Below, piece by piece: positions 42,516 through 54,517 of a DNA stretch of 64,000 nt. A program made the position numbers and the translations under genes. This DNA comes from Basidiobolus meristosporus CBS 931.73. Taxonomy: Eukaryota > Basidiobolomycota > Basidiobolomycetes > Basidiobolales > Basidiobolaceae. The notes under the pieces were generated by a model, which saw nothing but the letters and a program-made list of their open reading frames with translations, had not been told where the DNA came from and did not search any database. Where the stretch lies: the NCBI GenBank assembly GCA_002104905.1, contig MCFE01000385.1:19470-83469 (forward strand), written 5' to 3'. Within the stretch, counting starts at the first letter, position 1, and the number at the start of each line of letters is the position of its first letter.

Positions 42516-44969
42516 AATATATGATGTGTGATTGAAGAATAACCTGTCCCTATCAAAAAAATTTGGTCCTGTGGGTGGATCTGATCTGGATCAGCTGTCA
42601 AAATCCTATCAGGAGACTGCAATATTATCAGCAGCTTGGAATTAACAACCATCTACACAATCTTATGACAGGATCACAACAGTATTTGGCTAATTTTAAA
42701 GCCGAATAAAGTTAAGAACATAATGGTGCTTATACAATATTTTGCCAAGGGTGGCATGGCATTGTTGTGGTCTTAGTGCACTCTACAACTTTTGAGTAGA
42801 TCTACCAGCCAGTTCATCCAATTGCCTTATATGGCAAGAAACTTGACAGTGTTTTGACGGCTTCTTTGCAAGCCTCTCATGGCATTATCACAGAAGCATA
42901 GTGGCCTATAGCTAGTACTTTATAATGCAACTGTACCAATTTACCAAATGGTATTTCCTTTTTCTACCTCCCCTTGTGCAATTCATATAGTCCACTGTAG
43001 AATTACCCCTCTTTATATGCTTACCCACTACTACCTTGGGTATTCCACATATAGCTCAAATCAAAAATTACTATGGCCTCCTGCTTACTAACTTCCACAA
43101 ACATGCATGCCTGCTGCAATTACATACTTCTATCACCTCAACTTTATGACTTTTTAGTGTGATACTTGCAAAGTTGCCATATACCTTGTATTACTGGTAA
43201 CATATACCTCTTGCAAATGTATGCTGGTTACCACCACTTCTGCCATGGATACCTCCTGAATATCTGCAAAGAACCTTTTGGTATTTTGCCAATAGATTTC
43301 TTCCCTCTACTGGAATCTATTTCCCCTTGTGGGTGCCCTCTGGCTCTTGTTTGTGTGATTTCAATTTTTAATGGTGTAGAAGTGGGCTTGTGACCAAGAG
43401 AAATCCAGCAAACCTTGGTAGAGCATTCCTAATAAACATTAGTTGCTTGTTGCACCCAGCCCAACTTTGCATTACTTAACTGATTACCTATGCATTGGGG
43501 CTGCTTAGCTTTGTAATGCCATAGGCGTAGATGTCTCCAAGTACACATCTATCCTCAGTATTTTCCAACTCTTCCTGGCTGTTCTCCATGTGCCAACTCT
43601 TCACATCCATGACAGAATTGAAGGTAATCTTTTTGATGAGATTAGGATATGGTAGTACCTGCAACTTGACTTGTCTTCCTATTTCCCCATACATCTGTTT
43701 CATAGGAAACTCCCAAAAGGTAAAGCAAGGTCCAATATTATCAACACACCAAACAAGATGGAGTAGCCAATGGATACAGTAGCAGCAGAGATCTATGCAT
43801 ACAGCTTTATGTTGGTAGTATAACCACTTGAATCCTGTCACAAACTCTTTGCACAAAAGCTGTGGATGCATCAGGTTGGCATTAGTGATCCGCTTCTGGA
43901 TAAATACTCCTACAATGCCCACATATGACTCCCAATGCTTCTAATGTACTCTTGGTAGAAATGGCTACAGAAGGCCACTTGAATAAATACCTATCCAGTT
44001 CATCCTGTCATTGCACTTGCATTGTTGTATATGTGTACAAATGTTGATTGGAACCTGTGAGAGGTACTTAGGATTGTGGATACTCTGTAATATTGTGCCA
44101 ATTCTTTCAAATTTCTCTGGTATCTTGAAGGGCCCACTTAGCTTGAAATACCCCATGTGCAACTTGATCATCAGCATGTGATATCATTGAAAAGTAAATG
44201 CAATGAAGTGCATTGTACTTCAAATTTCAAAGTTGCTGTTCAATATTTGTCAGCATAATCTTCACAAGTTGCTTTGATTGGCTATATTCTATTGCACTTA
44301 CTCTGAAATCCTTGGTACTCACTCATCTCTTACAGACATGTATACTGAATGGCCATTGCCTATTTTTCACAATCCCTTCTTACTGACTTTACTGGTAATC
44401 TTACTTTCCTGTGCATTCAATAATATATTTCTGTTCAATCTTCAATTGAAATGCAATTGTCAGTTGTACTGACCTACATAAGTCTCTATATCCAGCTTTA
44501 ACCTTAGGCTCAACATCATACAAAGTAAAAAGTTTCATCAACAGCCACCTGTCAATGATCATTTCTGCCTTAATGAGAAAATTGTACCTTAGATGTCACA
44601 GAAGACTTGATCAAAATGCTGGATCACAACAATACCTAAGTGGCTCTTAGTTGGTCAAATATTTCCAATATGTTTGATAGCAAACAATACAAATAACAAC
44701 AATGCATGGTCTACCTTGTAGGTAGGTACAGCTAGGGCTTTGCCTTGGCACTTGGTGGATTCTGATTAAACAAGTACTCTGCCAGCAAATCCTAACCCTA
44801 ACCCTAACTTTGCATGTGTGGCACTGAAAAGCCATTAAGCAAAAGTGATAGAAGTATGTCAATTATAGCAGGTGTTGGCAGATTTGGAGGTCAGTAAACA
44901 GAGGGCCATAGTATTTTTGATTCAAACTATATGTGAGCTAATTGGGGTGGATGTGGGTAAGCAAATAAA
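42516..44969 (-). mobile_element. Decayed Gypsy-like repeat (family B), copy 1, plus inverted end of another copy
   Basis: About 42,700-44,480 is homologous, in the same orientation, to 52,140-55,680 (with its inserts removed). On the minus strand 43965-44177 encodes a segment (YFKLSGPFKIPEKFERIGT, IHNPKYLSQ) like the C-terminal tail of Ty3/Gypsy integrases, where GPF and a following 'IHN..H.SQ' motif are typical. About 44,820-44,969 is an inverted homologue of 43,020-43,150 and joins 49,665 onward once the Copia insertion is removed. No intact frame exists; 43488-43922 (-) is an open frame of unclear meaning. Confidence 0.55.
44791..44808. repeat. Interstitial telomere-like motif
   Basis: Three CCTAAC units in a row (TTAGGG type on the other strand) lie within a decayed repeat. 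The tract is too short to be a telomere and could be chance or repair-associated. Confidence 0.6.
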
Positions 44970-47900
44970 TGTTGTAAGAGTCTTGGAGATATTGGAAGTG
45001 ATTGGAAGAACAAGTGGATTATGTGGTTTTCACCTAATGATTTATTGAATGTAAAAGTAGTATTTATGCTTTTACCTGGTCTTGGCATTACAAACACATA
45101 AAATAGGTTAAGGAAGGTCCCAAGAGCATGTGTGCAAAGTTTGGGGCTGTTTGGACAACTTTGAGAATTTTCATGTTCTGGGTACCTGGTATTTTGGTGA
45201 AAATATTCTGAGTAAATCCCAACAAGGAATTTGGTCAGTATTCTCTAGAACTTGAGGGTAATGATCTAAGTGACTAGGTTAGGTGAATATTTAGGTGGAA
45301 TTACAAATTTTTACAACACTCCCACTCAGCTAAATGTTCATACTGACTAGTCCTAATTTTGACCTAAAATATTCAAACTTGTCTCTAGCTAATGGCTTGG
45401 TAAATATGTCTGCAATCATTTCAGCTGTAGGACAGTAAACTAAGCTAACTAAGTTATTCTCTATAGCTTCATGTATGAAATGATGTCTAGTATCTATGTG
45501 CTTGGCTCTAGCATGAAAAGTTGGATTTCTACCTAATTGTATACATCCTTGATTATTTTGATATAAAGTAATAGGCATTTTTTGACACAGGCCTAAATCT
45601 GTAAAAAGCTTTCTTAACCACATTGCTTGTTTTGCAGCTTTGCAGGTTGCCATATACTCTGCGTCTGTGGTAGAAAGTGCTACAGTTGGTTGCTTTCTTG
45701 AATTCCATGAAATTGCTGCTTTACAGTAGAGAGAGGTGTATCCTGTGGTGGATCTTCTGACTTCTAAATTTCATCCCCAATCAGCATCAGAGTGTCCCAC
45801 AAGATCCAGTTCTGAATCCTTGTAAGTGTATTGTAAGCAGATATCAGCAATTCCATTTAGGTATCTAAAAATCCGCTTAACTGCTGCAATATGATCAGAT
45901 CCATAGTTCTGATTATGTTGGCTGACAACTCCCACTGAATATGAAATATCTAGACATGTTCCAAGCATGATATACATCAGACTGCCAACCATAGATTGAT
46001 AAGGAAAGTCAGGGCATTCAGATGGCACCAAGCTCTCCTGATTTGGTTGACTTTTGACCAAGTTAAGGTTTGTTTCCATTGGGGTAGCTGCTGGTTTACA
46101 GTCTACCATTTGGTACTTCTTTAGTATATCTGGAATATACTTGGATTGGCTTAGGGTATTAGTCTGGGTACTTCTGTCTATGGAGAAATTAATCCCTAAG
46201 TAGTAACTAAGTTCTCCTAGATTGGACATCTTGAACTCCTTAGATAGGCTGGATTTAGTCTCTTCCAATGTTTCTAGGTTATTGGCGGCTATGATAAGAT
46301 CATCCACATATAGAGCTAATAGAACTGGATTTGCTCTATCTGGCTTATAGTACTTACTATAGTCAGCATTACTCCTTTTGAAACTCAAAGATTCCAGATA
46401 AGAATCTATCTTGCAATTGCAGGCTCTTGGTGATTGTTTGAGACCATATAGTGACTTTTTAAGCTTGCAGACCAAATGGGGGCTATCTTGGTCAGCAAAC
46501 CCATAAGGCTGGTCCATATACATATCCTCATCAAGTTCTCCATTCAAAAATGCAGTTTTAACATCCATTTGATGAATAAAAAACTTATATTTGGCTGTAA
46601 TAGCCAATATTAATCTGATGGAATTAAACTTGGCTACCAGTGCAAAGGTCTCAGTATAGTCAAGTCCTTTGGTTTGAGAGTATCCTTTGGCCACAAGTCT
46701 TGCTTTGTATCTTTCAATTGTACCATCAGCCTTGTATTTTGTCTTGAAGACCCATCTGCATCCAATTGATTTTTGGTTGATTGGTGATTTGACAAAGTCC
46801 CATGTTTGATTTTCCATCAGGGCCTGATATTCCTCAGTCATTGCAGATCTCCAAAACTTTGTCTGAGGGCTATTTAGGGCCTCTTTTACAGTCTGGGGCT
46901 CATCAATATGAACTGAATAGGCATAGGCTAAGTTTGCACCCTCATTGGTGTAGTTGTTTGGGCTATTTCTAGTCCAGTTGGATCTCCGGGCATTTGCTAC
47001 TGGAATGATCACTTCTGGGATATTCCTGGGCACTGATTCTGGCTGAACCATGGTTGTAGAGTCCTGTGGAGTGAAAAAATTCTCATTGTTTTGCTCTGAT
47101 TCAATCCTGGCAATTGGTAGATTTGAGATCAGATTTTTGTCATCATCTAATATCATTTTTTGTGAAAATTTTGAATTTTCATCAAACAACACATCCCTAG
47201 ACTTGTTTAGCTTCTTTGCTTTGGTATTGTAGAGTCTGTATGCTTTACTCTCATTGTAGTAGCCCAAAAATATGCATTTTACACTTTATGGCTCAAATTT
47301 TGACTGATTTTCAGGCGGTTTCTTGGCATATGCTGTACACCCAAATATTCTTAGATGCTCTGCACTTGGTCTGTATCCATACCATGCTTCAAATGGAGTA
47401 GAATTATGAGGTATTCTGTTATAACTTTTATTTTTAAGATATACAGCAGTGGCGACTGATTCCACCCAAAAATTATAGGATAATTTTTGATCATGGATCA
47501 TAGATCTTGCCATATCAATTATTGATCTGTTAGCATGTTCTGCTACTCCATTTTGCTGTGGGGAGTATGGTACAGTGGTCTCTTGCTTTATCCCATGAAT
47601 TTTGCAGAAGTGGATGAAGAGCTTTGATGTATATTCTCCACCAATGTCAGAGCATATTTTCTTGATTTTTTCACTAGTTTCTCTCTCCACCATGGCTTTA
47701 AACTCCTAGAACTTAGACAGAGCTTCTTCCTTTCTCTCTGTGAAGTAGACCCATGTGTATCTTGTATAATCATCAATAAAAGTGATGAAATACTTCATCC
47801 TGCCTAATGATAAATTTTGCAAAGGTCCACACAGTTCTGAGTGAATTAGATCTAATTTTTTCTTAGTTTTCATTAACCCAGAGCTCTTGAACAGTTGTCT

Positions 47901-49659
47901 GGCTTGTTTCCCATATATGCAGGCTTTGCAGTGCTCCAAATTTGCTGGGGGATCAATTTTTACTCCAGAAGTTAGCTGAACTTTGATCATTTTGTGCAAA
48001 TGATCAAAATTGATGTGCCCAAATCTCCTGTGCCAAAGCATTGGTGTTTCTTTGTTTAATTTACTTGCATTGGCTTCCAAATATGATGGAATATAAGTCA
48101 ACTTGTATAGATTCTGATCTCTGATACCTGAAGCAATATGGGCACCATTTTGATCCATGATCTTGCATCCAGAATTGTCAAAGCGGAAACTGAGTCCTTC
48201 TGCTGTGGCCTTGCTTACAGATTGTAGGTTCTTGGCTATTTCTGGTACATGGAGTACTTCTTTAAAGTTCAGTGTATGGCTTCCTTCACTGCTTCTTAGG
48301 TTTACTTGGATAGTTCCTTCTCCCACTGCATCAAGTGTACTTTTGCCACCCATGAAAACCTTCATAACTGGAATTTCTTGATATTGGGTAAAAAGTTCTT
48401 TTTGGTGCGTAAAGTGTTGAGATGCTCCAGAATCAATATACCACATCTGAGAATCCTTGTTTGTGGTCATATTTAGTGCAGATATGAATAGTCTATCTTC
48501 AGTTGTTGCAGCATTTCCATATTCAGGCTTTTTCTGCTGACTATCTTTCTTTTTGAAGCACCGGTCTGATGTGTGTCCTTTCCTTTTGCAGTAGTTGCAA
48601 AACAGGTTGCTGTTGCCTTTGTAGGGTCTTGGGTACCTCCTTTGTTGGTTGTCATTGCTTATTAAATCATTTTCTTCTTCCTTCTTATTGGTGCTTGATT
48701 TGCTTAACTCTTCATCCAGGAGCCTTCCATATACATAATTTAAGGTCAAATCTTCAGTTCTGGACTCTACAGCTGATACAAGGCCCTGAAGCTTTTCTGT
48801 CAGGCTATTCAGGATGGTAAATATCACATCCTCATCTGTAGTTGGTACTCCCACAGATTCCATCTCATGTACTAGCAGGGTAATTCTGTTAATTAGGTTT
48901 TTCATTTCTTCTCCTGGCAGCATCTTTGTGGTAAAGAATTTTTGTCTCAGATACATTTTCTTAGCAGCTGAACATGACTGGTAGGTGTCTTCTAATGCCT
49001 TCCAGGCATTCTTTGCCATTTTTGCTCTTGAGCATTGAATAAGCAATTTGTCCTTAACATTAAAGCAAATGCAGTTAAAGGCACCTTGTTCTTTCTTCTG
49101 GAACTTTGAGGCTTCCTCTTCCATGTTTTTAGGGGGGCATTATTCTCCCATGACAATATCCCAAAGGCCTCTTTCTTGTAGCAGCATTTTCATCTTCATC
49201 TTCACCTTCCACACTTGGGAGTTAGATCCATCCAACTTTTCAGCAGAGGGAAAAACTCCAGTAATAGCAGCAGTAGACATTGCAGAGAGTGACAGCTTGG
49301 GGCTCATAACCTGTTGTAGGAGTCTTGGAGATATTGGAAGTGATTGGAAGAACAAGTGGATTATGTGGTTTTCACCTAATGATTTATTGAATGTAAAAGT
49401 AGTATTTATGCTTTTACCTGGTCTTGGCATTACAAACATGTAAATAGGTTAAGGAAGGTCCCAAGAGCATGTGTGCAAAGTTTGGGGCTGTTTGGACAAC
49501 TTTGAGAATTTTCATGTTCTGGGTACCTGGTATTTTGGTAAAAATATTCTGAGTAAATCCCAACAAGGAATTTGGTCAGTATTCTCTAGAATTTGAGGGT
49601 AATGATTTAAGTGACTAAGTTAGGTGAATATTTAGGTGGAATTACAAACTTTTACAACA
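44970..49659 (-). mobile_element. Second full-length Copia element, same family, coding capacity lost
   Basis: LTRs at 44970-45318 and 49312-49659 flank a minus-strand internal region closely related to the element at 37269-41955. The target duplication ATAAA is seen on both sides (44965-44969, 49660-49664). I count roughly nine differences between the LTRs, so it is older than the first copy. The primer site GGTTATGAGCCC is intact next to the 5' LTR. The element interrupts an inverted copy of the family B repeat: joining the flanks restores similarity to the reverse complement of about 43,020. Confidence 0.93.
45330..49307 (-). pseudogene. Copia Gag-Pol pseudogene with four in-frame stops
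   Basis: The whole polyprotein is still in a single reading frame from the ATG at 49307 to the stop at 45330. It is broken by stops at 49140-49142 (TAA), 47706-47708 (TAG), 47286-47288 (TAA) and 45771-45773 (TGA); no frameshift is needed. The gag knuckle, protease DSGAS, integrase and RT regions are recognisable, with YVDD retained. The element could move only with proteins supplied by another copy, such as the intact neighbour. Confidence 0.9.
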
Positions 49660-51300
49660 ATAAAGAGGGGTGAATATAATGGGATAAATTAATAGCACAG
49701 GTGCAGGTAGGAAAAGAAAATGCCATTTGGCAAGTTAGTACAGTAGGAGTGTACAGTGCTGCCTGTGGAGTGCTATACTGCCATAATAATACCAATAGAT
49801 GTCCATGAGGAGGTTGTCAAAACACCCTCAAGCTTCTTGCCTTATAACAAAATTGGATGTATTGAAGTGTCAGTTCCACCCATACAAAGGTAAAGCACAC
49901 AAAGAGCATCAAAATACCATGTAATTTTTATCAAAAGACCATTTATATACCACTCATTTTACCTTTGTTGCATAAAAATCTCCAAAATGCGGTCAAATTA
50001 CCATTATAAGATTATCAAGGGACTATGTTTCCAACCTATTGGCATTATGACAACCTCAGTGCAGGATCCCAATGGCTAATATGAATAGGATCTGCCTCTA
50101 TGACCAAAATTATATTTAACAAGATCTCTCAGAAAGTATTCTCATTAAAATTTGCCACTTAGAGAGTATCTACCATGATGCCTTTTTCCAGTACTTTGGC
50201 AGGATCCTACAGCTTTGTGCCTTTGCACATTCACTGCCTCCCTTATGGCATAGACTTCAGCTTGCACACTAAGGTCTAGCATCTCATCTGCTAGTTTTTA
50301 CAATAATTGCTTGCAATATTGAAGTGTATTTTCTTGGCCACTTCTCTTGTGGTAGGACTGTGACCACTTAGTCTATGAATTACTTTGACAACATTCCACT
50401 GCATACATAATGATAATACTCTGATTTCATGTCATGATTGTCCGGCCTGAAGGGGAATCTTTATTCTGTGTATAATGAAACATAAGGAGGCCATGGTAGA
50501 CATATTGTTTGTTTTTGCAAAGTTATCTTACTCACTGAAAGGTGGCTAAATTGGCTATGCATCAGACTCAGACAAAAACTACTGTCATCTAGCTAATAAT
50601 TTTTCTTTGATTTTATGGGATGCTGCTGCTGTAGGTTCAAAGCATTATCTATCAAGAACAAAAGCATTTTTCTCTCATTGTATTGTCTCTGGCATGTGTA
50701 GATACTTTGGGTGCTCTTTGCCTCTACTGCAACCACTGCCAGTTACTTTACTGCTATTTTGACTGAGTACTTCACAGACAGCACTATTCATCTCCCATAA
50801 TACAGGCAGCACTGGGCAATCCTATTCTGCCTGATTACCTTCACAAGCACTCTGCTGGCTACCTGATGCTTTCTACCTCTTGTGACAAACTTTCAACCTA
50901 GCCTGAAACAGGCTTCCAAGCAGACCTCAGGTCCTTAGCCAGAGCAAATTTGCTTTTAAGCCTGTAATAGTTTCTACTGATCTCTGGGTATCTGCTTGAC
51001 AAGCCAATGCAGGCCCATTCTTTCTTTGTTTATTTGAATCCAGACAATTGCTCATGGAATAGGTAAAGCACGCTGTACTGGTCTTTGAGTTTGGAAACAG
51101 CCCTTGGTATATGAGTCATCAATTGAATGATTGCCAGACTAAGTCAGGACCTCCTGATCATTGTATCACTGGTCATCATTACGCTCAACTGCTTCCTAGA
51201 TCTACAATGACTTTTGATTTTTAGGGCCTGTAATATGTATTACTGACTCAGATCCACAACAATAACTAGTATGACCTACTACCTACCAGTATAAGTTTTA
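49660..51300 (+). mobile_element. Family B repeat, inverted copy, right part
   Basis: 49,665 to about 50,100 is the reverse complement, with decay, of 42,700-43,020 (for example ATAAAGAGGGG and GCCATTTGGCAAG). From about 50,100 to 51,300 similarity is no longer obvious to the eye and no frame longer than a few dozen codons is seen; it may be the gag region of the same element. Confidence 0.45.
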
Positions 51301-51800
51301 ACCTACTAAATTCCAGCAATGTTGATACAGGAGAGTTTAGCAATACACACTCAGAGCAGCATCTTAAAGAGGTATCCAGATGTCTCTGATGCCAGTACTA
51401 AGAAGAGATACCTCTACCTCAGTTTCTCAAAGGTCCTGGCTGCTCTGAATGATTTTTCATGTAGGCTTTCACAGCAGCTTGTGAGCTTACCTCTAGTCAC
51501 AAATGTTGATTGCGCCATTGACACAGGGGAAAGCTCTCTGATGACCTCAACACTTTCAAGAATCAGTTGGATGGAAATGTGGAAATGAGAGGACAAATAG
51601 ACCAACTGTTGGAATAAGGTCACTTTTGTTTCAGCATGTCTCCATGAGGGGCACCTATGCTCTCTACAAGGAAGAAAGATGCAGCACTTGTCATGTGCAT
51701 TAACAACAGAGACATGAACTAAGTTGCCATGAATAATTCTACTTCACATTTTAGATTGATGGGCCTTTGGACAGACTCAATGGTGTTGCAGTTGTATCCT
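51300..51800 (+). pseudogene. Ty3/Gypsy protease-RT junction relic
   Basis: In the plus frame starting at 51319 the segment LVSLPLVTNVDCAIDTGESS matches [20 protein letters not shown] of the Gypsy element at 58912-63845. Beyond it, DNA similarity continues through the region for [10 protein letters not shown] and WGAPVLF..KKD with stops and frameshifts. It is a fragment; flanking repeats make it likely part of the same decayed element as the preceding segment. Confidence 0.65.
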
Positions 51801-52139
51801 AGTCTGCTGACAAGATCCAACCCTGAGCCCACTATAGTGATAGTAGCTAGGAGCTCTTGACTCCCTTTAGAATCTCACAGCAGCATTGCAATACTATTTT
51901 GCTGCATTTACTGCTAAACTTAATGGTGGTAGACAGTCTTTTACAGGTCTCACAGGGATTGCATGGTTGCAAGTCATTCTGAAAGAGGTTGACATTTGTT
52001 TAGGCAACTGTGACCAGTCAACAAATATGGTACATTGTATTGTAATAATCTGACTGTTATGTACTGCTCTTGAGGCAGACCTTGGTTGGATACATCAGGG
52101 CAGTACAGCAGTCTACAGTAAGTACTGCATAATCTTGTT
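51801..52139. other. Unassigned repeat-rich DNA
   Basis: AT-rich sequence without open frames. It may be the continuation of the Gypsy relic, but I cannot align it by eye. Confidence 0.3.
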
Positions 52140-52449
52140 CACTAATTTCTTAAGTAATTTTTCATTTCTCTACCTCCCTGTATACCATTCATACATTTTC
52201 TGTAGCATCATGCCACCTTGTTTGCTTGATCACTGCTATCATGGGTACTCCACCTTTATATCATATCAAAAGACTTAGCCTTCTGCTTCCTGTCCATTAC
52301 AAACACCCATACCCATTGCAATTAACACATTTCTATTACCTTAACATTTCAGTTTTCAGTGGATACTTGCTAAGCTGTAATTTACCTTGAATTGCTAGTA
52401 ACATATCCATCTTGCAAAGACATGTCTAGTTGTCATCACTTTTGCTATA

Positions 52450-53181
52450 GACTTGTTCCGTTGGATAGTGCCACATTGAGCCATGAGTGCCAAATGATAC
52501 CATAGTGTGCCAGAGAGGCCAATTGAGCCTCTACCTGGCCACAGAGTGTGAAACATAGCTCCGCATCTTCATGCAAAGCAGCCCCTGTGTTTCACTTATT
52601 GTGCTGGAGAAAATCCATTTTTTGCCCTTTTTTTTTGTATCAATGTTGTGCATGATATGTTAGATCACAAGCAGATTGAAGATATGCATCTGGTACTCAA
52701 TACCCAGGGCACTCTGAATCTAGCTCCTGTAGCTTGTATCATGTCACAAAAATGAATGGCACTATCTTGGTCCACTGGTACTATCTGGCACTATAACTGC
52801 TTTGTATAGGTTCTACTTTAGGGCTAATATTTAAATATAGTGCCAGATAGTACCAGTGGACCAAGATGGTGCCATTCATTTTTGTGACATGATACAAGCT
52901 ACAGGAGCTAGACTCAGAGTTCCATGGGTATTGAGTACCAGATGCATATCTTCAGTTCTCCTGTGCTCTTATACATCCTGAGCTACATTAATCCACAAAA
53001 AAAGGTCAAAAAATGGATTTTCTCCTGCGCAATGGGTGAAACACAGGGGCTGCTTTACATGAAGATGCAAAGCTATGTTTCACACTCTGTGGCCAAGTAT
53101 AGGCTCACTTGGCCACTCTGGCACACTATGGCATCATTTGGCACTCATGGCTCAATGTGGCACTATCCAATGGAACAAGTC
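52450..53181. repeat. 0.73-kb palindrome (fold-back type repeat)
   Basis: The left arm (52450 to about 52,808) is matched by its reverse complement on the right (about 52,837-53,181), with a short AT-rich centre. Ends are GACTTGTTCC and GGAACAAGTC. ATAGTGCCA also occurs inverted near both ends of each arm. The arms differ at scattered sites and small indels. Single-arm copies lie at 36,745-37,130 and 57,656-58,045. No protein is encoded. Confidence 0.85.
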
Positions 53182-53564
53182 TTATGAGTACGCCTTCAGC
53201 ATCTGCAAAATACTTGTTAGAAATTAATCTATACATCTCTTCTGCATCTGGACTTTAGCACTCTGATCACTGTGTTTCAGCTGTTGTGTGTCTGAATTTC
53301 ATTTTGCATGGTGTAGGAATTGATTATATAAAGGAGAAGCTGGGCATACTTTGAGCAAGTTGTTCTACAAAAGATTAGTTGCTTGTTGCAACCAACTTAA
53401 CCTTTCCTTACTTCACTTAGTATATATGAATTGGGCTGCTTGGCTGCAATATGCCAAAGGGATTGCACACCTGTACTCACAATTTTCAAGTTCTTCCTAG
53501 CTGTCCTCCATATGCCAGCTAACCATTTAGATGATAGACTAGAAGGTGGAACTTATTAAATTGG

Positions 53565-54231
53565 AAATACATAAGAATATAAAAGTAGTTGAAGAAAGGA
53601 TGCTAAATGCTGTAAAAATCATTGAATTTGACATCTAAAATATGCTTGAAAAATTAAGTAATCAAGAAAATACTGGGGAAAAATTTGTAAATTTGGAAAA
53701 TTGTTGTCCAGTAATATTGATATCTAGTGTAAATAAAGGTAAAATTTGTGAATCAAAATGCATACCAGGTAAGAAAAAATGTAGCAGATACAGAAAGTAT
53801 AACAACCAAAATTTTAGCAATGATACATGTGAAATTAAATTAATCTCTGGAAAATCAAAAGGAAAAAGTTGTAATGTTAAATGTGAACCAAATAGTAATT
53901 TCTGTGTCAGACACAGGAATTGTGTAACACCTAAACAATCATATTAAAATATAGAACTTAAACAATTGTCTGAAGATATAGCACCTAAAAAGTCATCTGA
54001 AAATATAACACCTCTACAGTTGTCTGAAAATATAGCACCTAAACAATTGTCTGAAAATATAGAACTCAAACAATTGTCTAAAAATATAGAACTTAAACAA
54101 TTTTCTGAAAATATAGATAATAAAGAAAAAATGTGTGAAGACTTAATAAAAATAATGTTAAAATAAGGTAATACTAATAATGAGGTTTAAAATTTTTCTG
54201 TATATGACATAGATTGGTTAAAACCAAATAC
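53565..54231 (+). pseudogene. AT-rich inserted gene remnant with duplicated Cys motif and 9-residue tandem repeats
   Basis: A single plus frame runs through the insert with TAA stops at 53636, 53945, 54164 and 54188. It encodes Lys/Asn/Ile/Glu-rich sequence with two tandem motifs of identical spacing, C-x13-C-x3-C-x6-C-x2-(Y or H), each containing a 'KGK' before the second Cys. Next come about six copies of a 9-residue unit of SENIAPKQL type, then a short tail with DIDWLKPN. Short Cys/His modules with 'nKGK.C' are, as I recall them, common in proteins of large eukaryotic DNA viruses; that origin is inference. The base composition is clearly more AT-rich than the flanking repeat. It lies in a repeat copy whose paralogue lacks it. 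It is non-functional as it stands unless the TAA codons are read through. Confidence 0.6.
53946..54118 (+). repeat. 27-bp tandem repeat
   Basis: About six imperfect 27-bp units (TCTGAAAATATAGCACCTAA and 7 further bases) keep reading frame with the upstream Cys-motif frame and encode SEN-I-x-x-K-Q-L units. Confidence 0.8.
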
Positions 54232-54517
54232 TATTAATGAGATTGGATATAGCAGTGTTTACAGCTTGACTCTTATTGACATCTCCCCAAACATCTGTAC
54301 TACTGGTAATACTCAAACAGAGAAGCTAGGTTTGATGCTCTCTACACACTATGCAAGACAGTATCATAGAAGCATACAGTATCAGAAGATCTTTGCATTC
54401 TGCTTTATGTGTGTTAGATACTTGCTCCATTCTTGTCTAAGACTCCTTATCTATAAACAGTAATATGCGAAAGTGACATTAGTAAACACCCCTTGATATA
54501 CATTCCTGTAGTACAAC

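Noticed and set aside
43488-43922. 144-codon minus-strand frame as a host gene
   Set aside because: It lies within a repeat present elsewhere in the window, with no domain; chance frame in decayed element DNA is more likely.
53946-54118. CRISPR-like array
   Set aside because: The 27-bp units are directly adjacent without spacers, degenerate, and in frame with a protein-like sequence in a eukaryotic genome.
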